From: Legionella drancourtii LLAP12
Lineage (GTDB): Bacteria > Pseudomonadota > Gammaproteobacteria > Legionellales > Legionellaceae
Direction of reading: 5' to 3'
DNA length: 34,827 nucleotides
Assembly: GCF_000162755.2 (NCBI RefSeq)
Contig: NZ_JH413801.1
Location: forward strand, 1 to 34,827
Shown here: positions 7,411 through 17,254 of the stretch, one piece after another
Position numbering within the stretch: position 1 is the first letter of the stretch
Layout of the letters: every line of letters starts with the position of its first letter
Position numbers and translations under genes: made by a program
Notes under the pieces: generated by a model
The model's database searches: none
What the model saw: the letters and a program-made list of their open reading frames with translations, nothing else
Told to the model about the DNA's origin: nothing

Positions 7411-8631
7411 ATGAATTTAATGAATCTTCAAAAATTTTTTGGTGAGTTTAAAAATCATATTGAAGATGGTGAAATAAATGAAATTAAAAACCTATCTAAA
7501 ACTCTAAACGATCAACTAGGGCGAGATGCCATTTGGTTGCCAATTATGACTGACGAAGAGGGAAATAATCTTCTTCATTTGGCTATCAGTACTGGTTCTA
7601 TCGATACAGTAAGAACCTTGGTGGAAGAAACAAAAAATCTGTTACACTGGTCAAGCATATGTCCTTACATGGAAAATAAACAAGGATTAAAACCTGTCGA
7701 TAGCATCCCCTTACAAGCAGAGGAACGTTTTAAATCCGTTATTAAAAGAAATTTTTCTCCCATAGAATCTTCCATCCGATTCGAGCAATTTTCGATAATT
7801 GAACAATGTCAACGCTACTTGATTAGTCAGACTATAAAAAATCCCGAAGAATATAAACTTGAGGATGTAGTCAATATTATTAACGATATTCATGGCGGAA
7901 TGTGTTTAGGATTATCAGGACTCTGGGCACAATCTATACTAAGTGGTCAACCGGAAATATATTTTAACATGATTGAGAAAATCATGAATTGTCACGATTT
8001 TTCTAAAAATATGGAACCTGCGCTACAACAGCACTTTGAATATACTATACAGTTAGTCAGATCTTTTTTATTAATAGGAAAAGACCTTGATGAAGCACGT
8101 GAAAAAAAATACAGGTTTAATCCTGTACTAGATCAAAGCAAAGATATGCCCTATCAAAAACAAGAAGATGTAGTTGCTATTTGGGGACAACAAAAATACT
8201 TACAAAATGAATACTATCTTTCCTATTACCCTGGACCTGATCATTTCGGCGATTTTTTTATTAATTTTGTCAATCCACAGAATGATGGAAAATTAATCAT
8301 GATTGATGGTCTGACTCATAGTACGGCTTGTTATTTCAAAGAGAATAAATTTTATTTTTTTGACTCAAATAAGGAAATAAAAACATCCGATAATGGTATT
8401 AGTTATACCGCGATCGTGGATGTTAATTTAGATCCGGATTATAACCTGTCTCTGGGGAAAATTGTTCAAGACGCTTTATATCCTAAGGGGGTAGAGCCAT
8501 CTTGGGATGATATAACTTTCAGGGTTGTTGATAAATTAGGTAGCAACGTTGGTTTATATCCAAGTAAACAAGAGTTAGAAAATAGGAAGTCTAGCCTGGA
8601 AATTCCGTATTCTGCTACAAGGAATCTCTAA
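7411..8631 (+). CDS. Ankyrin-repeat protein with a C58/YopT-like cysteine protease domain, candidate effector
   Basis: The 406-residue protein begins with helices and one clear ankyrin repeat (DEEGNNLLHLAISTGSIDTV, about 48-67). A putative papain-like domain follows. HGGMCLGLSGLW (about 161-172) gives a candidate nucleophile Cys165. LTHSTACYF (301-309) gives His303, and KFYFFDSN (313-320) gives Asp318. This Cys, then His, then FFD-N order is that of peptidase family C58 (YopT and AvrPphB), whose members cleave host proteins. There is no signal peptide. Two in-frame starts (7411 and 7420) are possible. A TATAAT lies 38 bases upstream. It sits just after the second DnaA-box repeat, alone. The protease assignment is inferred from motif order; the overall sequence is otherwise unfamiliar. 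Confidence 0.65.
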   Translation: MNLMNLQKFFGEFKNHIEDGEINEIKNLSKTLNDQLGRDAIWLPIMTDEEGNNLLHLAISTGSIDTVRTLVEETKNLLHWSSICPYMENKQGLKPVDSIPLQAEERFKSVIKRNFSPIESSIRFEQFSIIEQCQRYLISQTIKNPEEYKLEDVVNIINDIHGGMCLGLSGLWAQSILSGQPEIYFNMIEKIMNCHDFSKNMEPALQQHFEYTIQLVRSFLLIGKDLDEAREKKYRFNPVLDQSKDMPYQKQEDVVAIWGQQKYLQNEYYLSYYPGPDHFGDFFINFVNPQNDGKLIMIDGLTHSTACYFKENKFYFFDSNKEIKTSDNGISYTAIVDVNLDPDYNLSLGKIVQDALYPKGVEPSWDDITFRVVDKLGSNVGLYPSKQELENRKSSLEIPYSATRNL

Positions 8632-8643
8632 TAGAATTTAAGC

Positions 8644-8702
8644 GGTAATTCCCACGAAAGTTATACTGGTAATGTTTTAATTTTCCTGTGGTGGGAATCA
8701 CC
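8644..8702. terminator. Hairpin between convergent genes (ankyrin/C58-like gene and hisIE)
   Basis: GGTAATTCCCAC pairs with GTGGGAATCACC (11 of 12 bases) across a 35-base loop, followed by TTTATTTG on the plus strand. It lies just after the stop of the ankyrin/C58-like gene. The large loop makes it a weak candidate. Between it and hisIE there are also repeated GGCTTAA/TTAAGCC segments that could pair. Confidence 0.4.
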
Positions 8703-8813
8703 TTTATTTGTTCTAGCGGTTAAGCCATTGCAAATTTTGTAGCATCACTGTAATCGGCTTAAAAATCTGGCTTAATACGCTTGTTTAAGAGTAATGTTTT
8801 TATCTATTTAGTT

Positions 8814-9437
8814 TTATGTATGAACAGTCCGGTCTCTATCTTGCAAACACTGCAGTACATCATAAAAACTCAACTCAGAAGCTTTTAAAAGAACCAGCAG
8901 GTGGAATACTAAATCAGCACATTCATTAATAAATTCTTCAGGCGTACTATTCACCGCAGCAATAACGGTTTCAACAGCTTCTTCGCCTACCTTTTGGGCG
9001 CAACGGTTGATACCTGAAGCTAATAATTGTGCTGTGTAGCTATTTTCAGCCTGTGTTTCTGCGCGTTCATTAATAATTTCAATTAAATCACTCATAAAAC
9101 TAATGGCGCTATGACAGGGGGGCTGATAACAGCTCGCATAACCTAAATGACAGGCCGGGCCTTTAGGAAACACCATAATTAATAGACTGTCATGATCACA
9201 GTCGGCACTTATATGGTGCACGGCCATGGTGTTGCCAGATGTCTCACCTTTACGCCATAAACGTTTACGACTGCGGCTATAGAGTGTCAGTTGTCCTGTG
9301 GTTACGGTAGCAATTAAGGCTTCTTGGTTCATGTAGCCTAGCATCAGTACATTACCATTTTCTGCATTTTGGATAATGGCGGGTAATAAGCCATTCATTT
9401 TTTGCCAATCTAAGGCACTAATTTCTAAATGATTCAT
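8814..9437 (-). CDS. hisI: Bifunctional phosphoribosyl-AMP cyclohydrolase / phosphoribosyl-ATP pyrophosphatase
   Basis: The 207-residue protein is a HisI-HisE fusion for steps 2 and 3 of histidine synthesis. The N-terminal HisI half has [10 protein letters not shown], the metal-binding DCDHDSLL and the conserved cysteines in [13 protein letters not shown]. The C-terminal HisE half has [13 protein letters not shown] and [13 protein letters not shown]. The enteric protein is about the same length. It is the last gene of the his operon and overlaps hisF by four bases (ATGA-type junction), so translation is probably coupled. Nothing is abnormal. Confidence 0.96.
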   Translation of the reverse strand: MNHLEISALDWQKMNGLLPAIIQNAENGNVLMLGYMNQEALIATVTTGQLTLYSRSRKRLWRKGETSGNTMAVHHISADCDHDSLLIMVFPKGPACHLGYASCYQPPCHSAISFMSDLIEIINERAETQAENSYTAQLLASGINRCAQKVGEEAVETVIAAVNSTPEEFINECADLVFHLLVLLKASELSFYDVLQCLQDRDRTVHT

Positions 9438-10201
9438 ATTCTTACCTCAATATTTTGTTGCTTAAGAGCAGACTTAATTTCATTGATTGTCAATATTTTG
9501 TCGTGAAATATGCTGGCAGCTAAAGCGCCGCTTACCTGTGATTTTATAAATACTTCCGTAAAATCATTCACTGCTCCAGCACCTCCTGATGCGATGAGTG
9601 GTACCTGGCATAATGGGCGCATTTTTTGTAATTGCTGGATGTCATAACCGGTGCGTACGCCGTCAGACTGCATGCAATTAAGTACGATTTCTCCGGCACC
9701 TCTATCTTGAACTTCTTTTATCCATTCACGTGTTTTGCGTTTGGAATTAAGCGTCTTGCGTTCATCACCAGTATATTGGTACACATAGTAATCATCAACA
9801 AGCCATTGGCTATCAATGCCGATGACGATGCATTGGCTACCAAACTGCTGACTTAATTCGTTAATCAGATCAGGATTTTCTAAGGCTGGGCTGTTAATCG
9901 ATACCTTATCTGCTCCAGCATTCAATATTGATTTTGCCTGATTGTTGGAGCGAATGCCACCGGCTACAGTGAACGGAATGTTAATTGTTGCTGCCACCTG
10001 ATTGACCCAGTCAGGACAAACGACACGCTGATCCGCGCTTGCTGTAATGTCATAAAAGACTAACTCATCGGCTCCTGATGCGGAGTAGTTCGCTGCCAGT
10101 GTAATTATGTCGCCAATGACACGATGATTGCGAAATTTTACTCCTTTGACGACTTGGTTATCACGTACATCAAGACAAGGAATAATTCGTTTGCTTAACA
10201 T
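9434..10201 (-). CDS. hisF: Imidazole glycerol phosphate synthase, cyclase subunit
   Basis: The 255-residue protein is a (beta/alpha)8 barrel that converts PRFAR and ammonia to IGP and AICAR together with HisH. It opens [12 protein letters not shown] with catalytic Asp11. The second catalytic Asp lies in IGIDSQ near residue 130. The phosphate-binding sites are in VAGGIRS and IASGGAGA. Length is normal. It overlaps hisA upstream by seven bases and hisIE downstream by four. Confidence 0.97.
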   Translation of the reverse strand: MLSKRIIPCLDVRDNQVVKGVKFRNHRVIGDIITLAANYSASGADELVFYDITASADQRVVCPDWVNQVAATINIPFTVAGGIRSNNQAKSILNAGADKVSINSPALENPDLINELSQQFGSQCIVIGIDSQWLVDDYYVYQYTGDERKTLNSKRKTREWIKEVQDRGAGEIVLNCMQSDGVRTGYDIQQLQKMRPLCQVPLIASGGAGAVNDFTEVFIKSQVSGALAASIFHDKILTINEIKSALKQQNIEVRI

Positions 10202-10917
10202 GGTTTATACTCCGCCAAATGAAGTGTACCTTGATACAAGGATAAGCCTAAGATTGCGGCGGCAACACCTAGCTTATCTAAAGCCTCAATATCCTCCTGA
10301 TTGCGAATTCCACCCGATGCCTGCCAATCAATCATTGGGAAACGTTTTACTGCTTCTTGATATAAACTAAAATTGGGTCCTTGCATCATGCCATCACAGG
10401 CAATATCAGTGCAGAGGATTTGTTGGATGCCAAGCTGTTGATAATAGGAAACCACATCCCATAAATTACGGTTAGACATTGTTTGCCAACCATGTGTGGC
10501 AGGTATAGGAATGCCATTAATAAGTCGGATATCTAATGCCAAAATTATATTCTTTGGACTAATTTCTTGAATAATTTGTGTCGCTAACTCACGATTACTA
10601 ATGGCAATGCTGCCCAGAACCAGATTCGCTATGCCTGCGGAAAAACAGAGCTTTGCTTGTTCCAAGGAACGAATACCACCACCAGCTTGAACGTTAATGC
10701 CCGTATTTTGCATGGAACAAATTAAAGGTAATTGTTGCATGCTGCCTATTTGGGCCCCGTCTAGATCAACAACGTGCAAACGTTGGGCACCTATTTTTGC
10801 AAAGTAGGCTGCTCGTTCTACTGGTGGTGTATCAAATATCGTGATTTGCTCAAATTGACCTTGCTTCAAGCGCACGCATCGCCCGGCTTGTATATCGATT
10901 GCTGGAATTAAAATCAT
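10195..10917 (-). CDS. hisA: ProFAR isomerase
   Basis: The 240-residue protein is the half-barrel-duplicated isomerase for step 4 of histidine synthesis. [20 protein letters not shown] at the start carries the catalytic Asp8. VQAGGGIRS binds phosphate, LALDIR holds the second acid, and [13 protein letters not shown] and ASGGIRN complete the active site. Length matches the family (about 245). The start overlaps the hisH stop by four bases and its end overlaps hisF by seven. Confidence 0.97.
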   Translation of the reverse strand: MILIPAIDIQAGRCVRLKQGQFEQITIFDTPPVERAAYFAKIGAQRLHVVDLDGAQIGSMQQLPLICSMQNTGINVQAGGGIRSLEQAKLCFSAGIANLVLGSIAISNRELATQIIQEISPKNIILALDIRLINGIPIPATHGWQTMSNRNLWDVVSYYQQLGIQQILCTDIACDGMMQGPNFSLYQEAVKRFPMIDWQASGGIRNQEDIEALDKLGVAAAILGLSLYQGTLHLAEYKPC

Positions 10918-11513
10918 AGAGCCCCCGCGGTGTTACAAAAATTTTTTAGCAACGTCATACCTACTGCAGCTGATTTTTCTGGATGAAATTGCATTCCCCA
11001 CACATTATCTTTGTGAATAATTGCCGTAAAGGATTGATTGTAGTCACAACGTGCCAGGGCATGTTCAGTAGTGGTTAGGGCATAACTATGCACGAAATAA
11101 ACATAATCGTGCTTGTTTAATCCTCGTTGTAATGGCGATTTTTTGCACCATTGCAATTGATTCCAGCCCATGTGCGGGACTGGAAAATGCTCTGTAGACG
11201 GTAAACGTTTTGCTATTCCTGGAATTAACCCTAAACATGCAATATCACCTTCTTCACTGGCATCGAGCAGTAATTGCATCCCAAGGCAAATCCCCAATAA
11301 CGGCTGGGTTAACGATTTAAGCACCGTAACCAAGTCATATTGTTGTAATGCCTGCATACCATAAGTAGCCGTACCAACTCCTGGGAGAATGACATGGCTG
11401 GCCTGACTAATTTCTTGGGCATCGTGGGTTAAGACATAAGTAAATCCTAAGCGATTTAAAGCATTTCCCAAGGAAGTCAGATTGTTACCACTGACGTCAA
11501 TAACCGCAATCAT
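10914..11513 (-). CDS. hisH: Imidazole glycerol phosphate synthase, glutamine amidotransferase subunit
   Basis: The 199-residue class I glutaminase supplies ammonia to HisF. The nucleophile Cys is in [12 protein letters not shown]. The His and Glu of the triad are in [10 protein letters not shown] near the C-terminus. The oxyanion strand reads ILPGVGTA. Length is normal. The gene overlaps hisB and hisA by four bases each, typical of tight translational coupling in this operon. Confidence 0.97.
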   Translation of the reverse strand: MIAVIDVSGNNLTSLGNALNRLGFTYVLTHDAQEISQASHVILPGVGTATYGMQALQQYDLVTVLKSLTQPLLGICLGMQLLLDASEEGDIACLGLIPGIAKRLPSTEHFPVPHMGWNQLQWCKKSPLQRGLNKHDYVYFVHSYALTTTEHALARCDYNQSFTAIIHKDNVWGMQFHPEKSAAVGMTLLKNFCNTAGAL

Positions 11514-12568
11514 AATATTCCCTTAGTTGATGGCAGGGCATTATTGGTTTTCATACAGGCTTGGCGCAATGCTCTACCTAATGATTTAAAACAGGCTTCA
11601 ATCATGTGGTGGTGATTTTTTCCGCTAACCTGAATGTGCAGGGTTGCGCCCAGTGCACAGGCTAAGGATTGAAAGAAATGAGGAACCATTTCCGTGGCCA
11701 TGCCTCCAACAAATTCACGAGTAAATTGCCCTTGGAATTCACAAAATCCACGGCCACTGATGTCGATGGCCATGGATGCTAACGCTTCATCCATAGGCAG
11801 GGTAAATCCATAGCGATTAATACCCCATTTATCGCCCAGTGCTTCTTTTAATGCCTCACCTAAAGCAATAGCGGTATCTTCAATTAAATGGTGATCATCG
11901 ACTTCTACATCCCCGGTGGCGTATACGTCCAAATTAAACCCGCCATGTTTGGCTACTTGCTCCAGCATGTGGTTGAAAAACGGCAATGGAGTATTAATGA
12001 TGCCCGTTTGATCCGCATCTAAAACTACGGTTAAAAGAATGTTGGTTTCCTTTGTTTTTCTTTTAACGGTCGCCGAACGTTTTTGCTGGAGAATCGATTC
12101 GCTAATTTGCTTCCACTTATGTTCTTTAGAAACAGGTAAAAAATTAATACCTAAATTGTCGGCTAATTCCCTATCTGTATCGCGATCGCCAATGACCCAG
12201 GACGATGTCTTATTAATGCTGGTTTCTTGCATAAATTGTTCCAGCAATCCGGTTTTAGGTTTGCGGCATGCACAATTGTCTTCGGGCATGTGTGGGCAAA
12301 TAAAAATTTCATCAAAGAATATGCCTTGGGATGAAAAAAGATCTAGTGTAAATTCATGACAAATACTAAAGTCCTCTTCAGGAAAAGAGGTGGTACCGAT
12401 TCCGTTTTGATTGCTTACCATAATGAAGCGAAAGCCTGCATTTTGTAATTGCAACAAGGCGGGGATAACGCCTGGAGTTAATTTTATTTTATCTAAAGAA
12501 TCAACTTGGAAATCAAATGGTTCTTCGATTAAGGTGCCATCACGGTCAATAAATAAGATTTTTTGCAT
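11510..12568 (-). CDS. hisB: Bifunctional histidinol-phosphatase / IGP dehydratase
   Basis: The start at [17 protein letters not shown] (12568) gives 352 residues, the size of enteric bifunctional HisB. The longer open frame upstream lies inside hisC and is not family-like. The N-terminal HAD phosphatase has DRDGT (catalytic Asp pair), MVSNQNGIG, a cysteine/histidine zinc loop ([15 protein letters not shown]) and WVIGDRDTD. The C-terminal dehydratase has [31 protein letters not shown] and [17 protein letters not shown], the metal-binding histidine sets. One base separates it from the hisC stop. Confidence 0.96.
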   Translation of the reverse strand: MQKILFIDRDGTLIEEPFDFQVDSLDKIKLTPGVIPALLQLQNAGFRFIMVSNQNGIGTTSFPEEDFSICHEFTLDLFSSQGIFFDEIFICPHMPEDNCACRKPKTGLLEQFMQETSINKTSSWVIGDRDTDRELADNLGINFLPVSKEHKWKQISESILQQKRSATVKRKTKETNILLTVVLDADQTGIINTPLPFFNHMLEQVAKHGGFNLDVYATGDVEVDDHHLIEDTAIALGEALKEALGDKWGINRYGFTLPMDEALASMAIDISGRGFCEFQGQFTREFVGGMATEMVPHFFQSLACALGATLHIQVSGKNHHHMIEACFKSLGRALRQACMKTNNALPSTKGIL

Positions 12569-12569
12569 T

Positions 12570-13640
12570 TTAAAACCCTGAAACGTTATTTTGAAAAGAA
12601 GATAAAGCGGCCAGCAACAATAGATTTTGCTGTTCATCACCCACGGTAATGCGTAGGTGATGATGTAATGGTGACTTGTCTGAAAAAGTACGAATGCTGA
12701 TGCCTTGTTGTGTAAACCAGTCTGCTAGTTCATTGGCATAGCTGGTTTTTACCAGGATGAAATTGGCTTCAGATGGATAAATTTTTTCAATGAACGGATA
12801 GGTCCTGAGCGCTTCGATAAGCTTTGTACGTGCGCTTTTAATTTTTTCTAGAGCCAGGGCAAACCAATCATTATTGGTCAGTGCTTGCAGCGCTAAATGA
12901 ATAACCACACTGGATAAAGGGTAGGGGGCCATAATTTTGTTGACGGCTTGTATTACTTGCGGCTGCGCAATAATGGCACCTAGACGTAATCCTGCCAAAC
13001 CATAGGCTTTAGATAAGGTACGCAAGACAATAAGGTTATCAAATTGAGGAATCAAACTGGTGGCACTTTGTGCATTGGCAAATTCCATGTAAGCTTCATC
13101 GACGACAATTACTGAGCGATTTTTATAGTGTGTACAGAGTTCAGCAATAAATGACAAATCAATTAAATTAGCGGTAGGGTTGTTCGGATTGCACAACATG
13201 ATTATTTTACATTGTTCCTGCCAGCTTTCGTTAACCTGCTTTAGGCTTAAGCTAAAATTAGTTAATGGATCTAAGGGGCAGTGAATCATTTGTGCTTGTT
13301 GCAGGCGTACATAAAATGCATACATGGAAAAAGTAGGTGGAAATTGCATGAATGCATCTTGCCTGGCTTTTAAAAACAAACGCACTAATAAATCAATGCC
13401 ATCATCAGAACCTCGGGTTAATACAATCTGATCGCTGTTAATTTGATAACGTTGGGCTAATTGTTCTTGCAGCTGCATCTTTAATTGGGTTTCCGGATAA
13501 AAATTTAGACCAATGGAGTCTGCCGTGATAGCTGACCAAGGTAATTCATTGGCGTGTAGCCGGTGTGGCATCGTGTCGTCGCCAGGATTATAGGAAGAGC
13601 TTTCTAATAATTCGGTGCGTATTAAATCAAGTACGGACAT
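12570..13640 (-). CDS. hisC: Histidinol-phosphate aminotransferase
   Basis: The 356-residue fold type I PLP enzyme turns imidazole acetol phosphate into histidinol phosphate. It has [17 protein letters not shown] (the Asp contacts the pyridine nitrogen) and [16 protein letters not shown] with the PLP-binding lysine. The C-terminal arginine lies in HHHLRITVG. Length is normal. It abuts hisD with no gap, and hisB follows after one base. Confidence 0.96.
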   Translation of the reverse strand: MSVLDLIRTELLESSSYNPGDDTMPHRLHANELPWSAITADSIGLNFYPETQLKMQLQEQLAQRYQINSDQIVLTRGSDDGIDLLVRLFLKARQDAFMQFPPTFSMYAFYVRLQQAQMIHCPLDPLTNFSLSLKQVNESWQEQCKIIMLCNPNNPTANLIDLSFIAELCTHYKNRSVIVVDEAYMEFANAQSATSLIPQFDNLIVLRTLSKAYGLAGLRLGAIIAQPQVIQAVNKIMAPYPLSSVVIHLALQALTNNDWFALALEKIKSARTKLIEALRTYPFIEKIYPSEANFILVKTSYANELADWFTQQGISIRTFSDKSPLHHHLRITVGDEQQNLLLLAALSSFQNNVSGF

Positions 13641-14939
13641 TTAAATCTCCAGAGAATTCAGTCTAATTGCTACGGCATAAGCATGGGCCTGCAATCCTTC
13701 GAGCTGTGCTAAAGTAATTGCTGCTGGTCCTAAAGTTTTAATGCCTTCTTGGTTAATTGACTGCACACTAAAACGCGTTAAAAAATCGAGCGTACCCAGG
13801 CCGTTGTGGTTGCGGGCAAAACCATGTGTTGGTAGAACATGATTTGAGCCGGTGACGTAATCGCCTAAAGTTTCAGCTGCCCAGGAACCGAGAAAAATTG
13901 TGCCTGCAGCATTAATTTTATTAACCCATGTTTCTGCATCTTTACGGTTAATGATTAAATGTTCTGGAGCATAATCATTAATTATATTTTGTTGCTCTGC
14001 TGGTTCAGCACATAAAATAATGAAGCTATTTGTTAGGGATTTATTGATGATGCTCGCGCGGGGTAAATTCTTTAATTGAGTTGCCAATTCTTGATTGACT
14101 TGCTCTGCTAAATCCTGACCGTCACAAATTAAAATAACCTGTGAGTCAATTCCGTGTTCTGCTTGTGCCAGCAAATCGGCCGCGATGAATGCCGGATTAG
14201 CCTGGCTGTCTGCACATACCATAACCTCGGAAGGACCTGCTGGCATGTCAATTGCTGCGCCATAAGGATCGCGAGCAACCAATGTCTTGGCTTCAGTAAC
14301 ATAGCTGTTGCCTGGGCCAAATATTTTGTCGACTTTGATGATGCTTTCTGTGCCGTAGGCCATAGCTGCAATAGCTTGAGCACCACCTACCGCATAAATA
14401 GTATCGATGCCGCATAAACGTGCTGCGACTAATAAATGTTCATTGATAGCGCCTTGTGCATTCGGAGGCGTGCAAAATACCTTGATTGGGCAGCCGGCAA
14501 CTAAGGCGGGAATAGCCTGCATTAACAGAGAGGAAATCAACGGCGTTTTATTGCCGCCAGGAACATACAAACCAACCCGTTGAATGGGGCGGTAAACAGT
14601 TTGAATGGCCACACCTGGAGCCGTGTTTATGGTTTTATTTTCCGGTAACAGAGATTGGTGGTATTTGGTAATGGTGGTGATGGCTTCGTTAATTGCCGTT
14701 AGTGCTTGTTGGCTAATTTGGGCTTTACGAATTTTTTCTTTTGGCACTTGCAAGGTTTCTAAAGTAGCCCCATCAAATTTTTTTGTTAATGCAAATAGAG
14801 CTTTATCGCCTAAAGTTTGTACTTGTTTAATTATTTCCAATACACTGTTTTGGGCTGATGAAGCAGGTACTGGTCGAGATAAACAGCGTTTTTTTTCCGC
14901 AGTGGATAAAGTCCACCAATTTTTAATTGCTAACATCAT
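13641..14939 (-). CDS. hisD: Histidinol dehydrogenase
   Basis: This zinc- and NAD-dependent enzyme performs the last two oxidations of the pathway. I start at the first of two adjacent ATGs (14939 and 14936), five bases after GGAG and just after the hisG stop. The open frame extends further upstream but only through hisG sequence. The 432 residues are the family size. Signatures are GGAQAIAAMAYGT, KIFGPGNSYVTEAK, DMPAGPSEV, LAQAEHGIDSQ (zinc ligands), NDYAPEHL and TGSNHVLPT. It is intact. Confidence 0.96.
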   Translation of the reverse strand: MMLAIKNWWTLSTAEKKRCLSRPVPASSAQNSVLEIIKQVQTLGDKALFALTKKFDGATLETLQVPKEKIRKAQISQQALTAINEAITTITKYHQSLLPENKTINTAPGVAIQTVYRPIQRVGLYVPGGNKTPLISSLLMQAIPALVAGCPIKVFCTPPNAQGAINEHLLVAARLCGIDTIYAVGGAQAIAAMAYGTESIIKVDKIFGPGNSYVTEAKTLVARDPYGAAIDMPAGPSEVMVCADSQANPAFIAADLLAQAEHGIDSQVILICDGQDLAEQVNQELATQLKNLPRASIINKSLTNSFIILCAEPAEQQNIINDYAPEHLIINRKDAETWVNKINAAGTIFLGSWAAETLGDYVTGSNHVLPTHGFARNHNGLGTLDFLTRFSVQSINQEGIKTLGPAAITLAQLEGLQAHAYAVAIRLNSLEI

Positions 14940-14941
14940 TC

Positions 14942-15823
14942 TTACTCCAACATTTTTTCTATGGGGAGAACCAAGATGGAACTGGCACCTAATTCTTGAA
15001 TGGTTTCCAAGGTGTTCCAAAACACCCGCTCACTGGAAACAACGTGAACCGCAACTTTGTCGCTACTTCCGGGTAAGGGCAAAATGGTGGGGGATTCGGC
15101 ACCAGGTAATTTTTGGGCAATGCGTTCAAGTGCTGATTTAGGCGCGTGAAAGACAATGTATTTTCGTTCTTGTGCTTGCTGGACTGATTGGATACGGCGG
15201 GCGAGCATGTCAAACAACTCTTGAAATACAGGTGTGCCATTTTTTTTCGCTTTGAATCAATACGGCTTGGCTTTGTAGTATGGTATCGACTTCATAGAGT
15301 TTGTTGTCTTCTAACGTTTGCCCACTAGAAACCAGATCACAAATCGCATCACCATGCCCATACGTGGCGCTACTTCTATAGAGCCTGACAAAATCAGGCT
15401 TTCTGCGCATATTTGTTGCTCTTGTAAATATCGATTTAGCAGGTAAGGGTAACTGGTGGCAATGCGCTTTCCATCTAGACTTCCTGGTCCTTGATAATCA
15501 AAAGATTCAGGCACTGCCAGAGACAAACGACAGGTGCAACTTCCTAAGGCTGCTGTTGTTTTAAATGATTTTTCTGGATTGGCAAGTGCCGCCTCGAATA
15601 AAACATTTTCGCCAACGATTCCACCATCACACAGGCCATCAAATACTAACGTTGGAATATCGTCATCACGAACAAAGAGTAAATCGATGGGAAAGTTATC
15701 GACATGGGTGAGGAGAGTATTGGGCTTAATGCGGAATTTTAAACCGCATCGTTGTAAGAGGGTTAATGATTCTTCTGATAGACGGCCTTTTTTTTGTAAT
15801 GCTAAACGTAAACGATTTTTCAC
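14942..15823 (-). pseudogene. hisG: ATP phosphoribosyltransferase, with two frameshifts
   Basis: The first enzyme of histidine synthesis is encoded here in three pieces. Frame one runs from MKNRLRLALQKKGRLSEES to GSIEVAPRMGM and should continue ADAICDLVSSG. Instead a base is missing near 15351-15352, and the frame goes on to a stop at 15311. The expected [35 protein letters not shown] is in another frame. The original frame returns at the A8 tract (plus-strand T8 at 15240-15247), which has one base too many, and continues [13 protein letters not shown] to [10 protein letters not shown]. Restored length is 293 residues, like the long-form enteric enzyme. Read strictly, the product is a 170-residue fragment lacking the regulatory domain. 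Sequencing error is possible, more so for the A8 tract. The rest of the operon is intact. Confidence 0.88.
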
Positions 15824-16116
15824 AGTAACTCCGCTCGATTCGCGATTAATTCATAACCGCCAGTACCAAAACTTAAACAGCGTGCAACACGAGTAATGGT
15901 TGTCACACTGACTCCAGTTTGTTCATGAATGGTGCGATAAGGAATGCCTTGTCGTAGTAAAGGAACAACTTGCCAACGATCGGCCATGGCTTCCAATTCG
16001 GCTGGGGTGCACAAATCAGTAAAAAATTGTAAGGCTTCGTTTTTATCGTTCAGCAGACTTAGCGCATGCATTAAATCAAGTAGGGCAGAATGGTTTAGTG
16101 TATTATGTGTTTTCAT
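15820..16116 (-). CDS. TrpR/YerC-family DNA-binding protein heading the his operon
   Basis: This small protein of 98 residues is all helical. It has the TrpR-like core LCTPAELEAMADRWQVVPLLRQGIPYRTIHEQTGVSVTTITRVARCL, with a helix-turn-helix at about 54-82. The match is to the YerC/YecD branch of the Trp repressor superfamily. It overlaps hisG by four bases (ATGA), so it is the first gene of the his transcription unit. YerC relatives have been proposed as histidine-pathway regulators (HisR) in other bacteria, so an autoregulated His repressor is a reasonable inference. No strong ribosome site precedes the ATG at 16116, and a start at residue 16 cannot be excluded. Confidence 0.85.
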   Translation of the reverse strand: MKTHNTLNHSALLDLMHALSLLNDKNEALQFFTDLCTPAELEAMADRWQVVPLLRQGIPYRTIHEQTGVSVTTITRVARCLSFGTGGYELIANRAELL

Positions 16117-16203
16117 ATTAATGTATTAACGTAGTGTAACATTGATGCAATGGTGATGATTAATTTCTATTCTGTCAATGAGGGGATAAAAGATATTTTA
16201 ATA

Positions 16204-16296
16204 TGGGTTATGGATAAAAAATCGAGTAAGACTTTACTTCCACTTGAGCCGTTCGAGAAGGAATTAGCTTTGTCGCGATTTCTTATCCATAACCCA
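16204..16296. repeat. Long inverted repeat upstream of the his operon (MITE-like)
   Basis: Two 21-base arms (16204-16224 and 16276-16296) pair at 20 of 21 positions around a 51-base centre. The arms start TGGGTTATGGATAA and end in ATCG. On the minus strand, the right arm and following bases resemble sequence at 31649-31692, so this is a dispersed family. It sits between pyrE and the regulator gene, both on the minus strand, so the RNA hairpin could act as a barrier after pyrE. Confidence 0.75.
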
Positions 16297-16378
16297 CGTT
16301 ATTTTATTTGAATAGGTGGGATTGTAGTTCATATTAGGTTGTAATACGGATTACTCTTGTGAAGAAATATTAAATTAT

Positions 16379-17011
16379 TCAGCAGCCATAAATTGCTTGA
16401 TATTCTTCCAATTTTTTTACCTGATCCAGTTCATTCCTCGCTCTTAGGTAATCAATCAAATCAAATAAAGTAATAATGGAATAGACATTAATGCCTTGTG
16501 CTTTTATCTCCGATAAAGTTGATTCCTTCGTTAATCCACATTCACAGCGGTCTAAGGCAATAATCACTCCCGTTAAATGACCACCGTTTTCCTTGATTAA
16601 AACCTGGGACTCGCGAAAGGCCGTTCCTGCGGTAATTACATCATCCACAATTACGGTATTTCCTGTCAAAGGAGCTCCAATCAATTGCCCACCTTCTCCA
16701 TGATCTTTCACTTCTTTACGATTAAAAGTTACGGTTGTTTCTTTGCCTAACTCAGATAAAGCAATTGCAGTTGTTGTTGCCAGTGGTAAGCCTTTATAGG
16801 CTGGACCAAATAAATGTTCAAATGAAGCGTTATGTTCTAATAAGGTTTGCGCATAAAACTGCCCCAATTGGCGTAAGGCGTTTCCTTGATAGAATAATCC
16901 GGCATTAAAAAAGTAAGGACTGATTCTTCCAGACTTTAAAGTAAACTCACCAAATTTTAATACTTGGCAATCAAGCGCTAATTTTATAAAAGATGATTTC
17001 GTATGATTCAT
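16379..17011 (-). CDS. pyrE: Orotate phosphoribosyltransferase
   Basis: The 210-residue type I phosphoribosyltransferase joins orotate to PRPP to form OMP in pyrimidine synthesis. The PRPP-binding motif is [12 protein letters not shown] (about 120-131). The family stretch [16 protein letters not shown] is near residue 25, [11 protein letters not shown] near 68, and the flexible catalytic loop [13 protein letters not shown] near 95. Length matches E. coli PyrE (213). It is monocistronic here, divergent from the cold-shock gene. Confidence 0.96.
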   Translation of the reverse strand: MNHTKSSFIKLALDCQVLKFGEFTLKSGRISPYFFNAGLFYQGNALRQLGQFYAQTLLEHNASFEHLFGPAYKGLPLATTTAIALSELGKETTVTFNRKEVKDHGEGGQLIGAPLTGNTVIVDDVITAGTAFRESQVLIKENGGHLTGVIIALDRCECGLTKESTLSEIKAQGINVYSIITLFDLIDYLRARNELDQVKKLEEYQAIYGC

Positions 17012-17023
17012 TGTGTTTTTCCA

Positions 17024-17052
17024 ATATCAAAAAATTACTTTAAATATGTCAA
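17024..17052 (-). promoter_or_regulatory. Candidate pyrE promoter
   Basis: On the minus strand there is a perfect TTGACA (17047-17052), a 17-base spacer and TGATAT (17024-17029). The transcript would start only a few bases before the pyrE ATG, so the leader would be very short. The -10 is poor. Confidence 0.35.
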
Positions 17053-17205
17053 AAGTTGTAAAAAAGCCTTAACAATCAATAAAAAACTGTTATGCTAATC
17101 TTGCTGTACGTAATTACTCGTGCAGAGTAAATGTTTATTATAACGCAGTTATCTTATTAGTGAGTTAACTTTTTACCACTATAGGTTGCGTGACAAATAA
17201 GCATC

Positions 17206-17211
17206 TATAAT
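17206..17211 (+). promoter_or_regulatory. Candidate -10 element of the cold-shock gene
   Basis: A perfect TATAAT lies 44 bases before the cold-shock ATG. The -35 region (around AGGTTGCG) is not close to consensus. The gene has an AAGGGG ribosome site. Confidence 0.35.
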
Positions 17212-17254
17212 CTGGTTAAAAAGTAAAAAGCTTATAGGACAAAGGGGATAACTA

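Noticed and set aside
12569-12640. N-terminal extension of hisB
   Set aside because: The extra residues lie within hisC and are not HisB-like; [12 protein letters not shown] is the family start.
14605-15141. A plus-strand open frame across hisD and hisG
   Set aside because: It lies opposite well-conserved his genes and has no recognisable domain or ribosome site.
15210-15410. A separate small gene in the middle of hisG
   Set aside because: Its protein continues the HisG sequence (DAICDLVSSGQTLEDN), so it is the frameshifted middle of hisG.
16282-16290. TTATCCATA as a further DnaA box
   Set aside because: It differs from the consensus at a key position and is part of a long inverted repeat with its own explanation.
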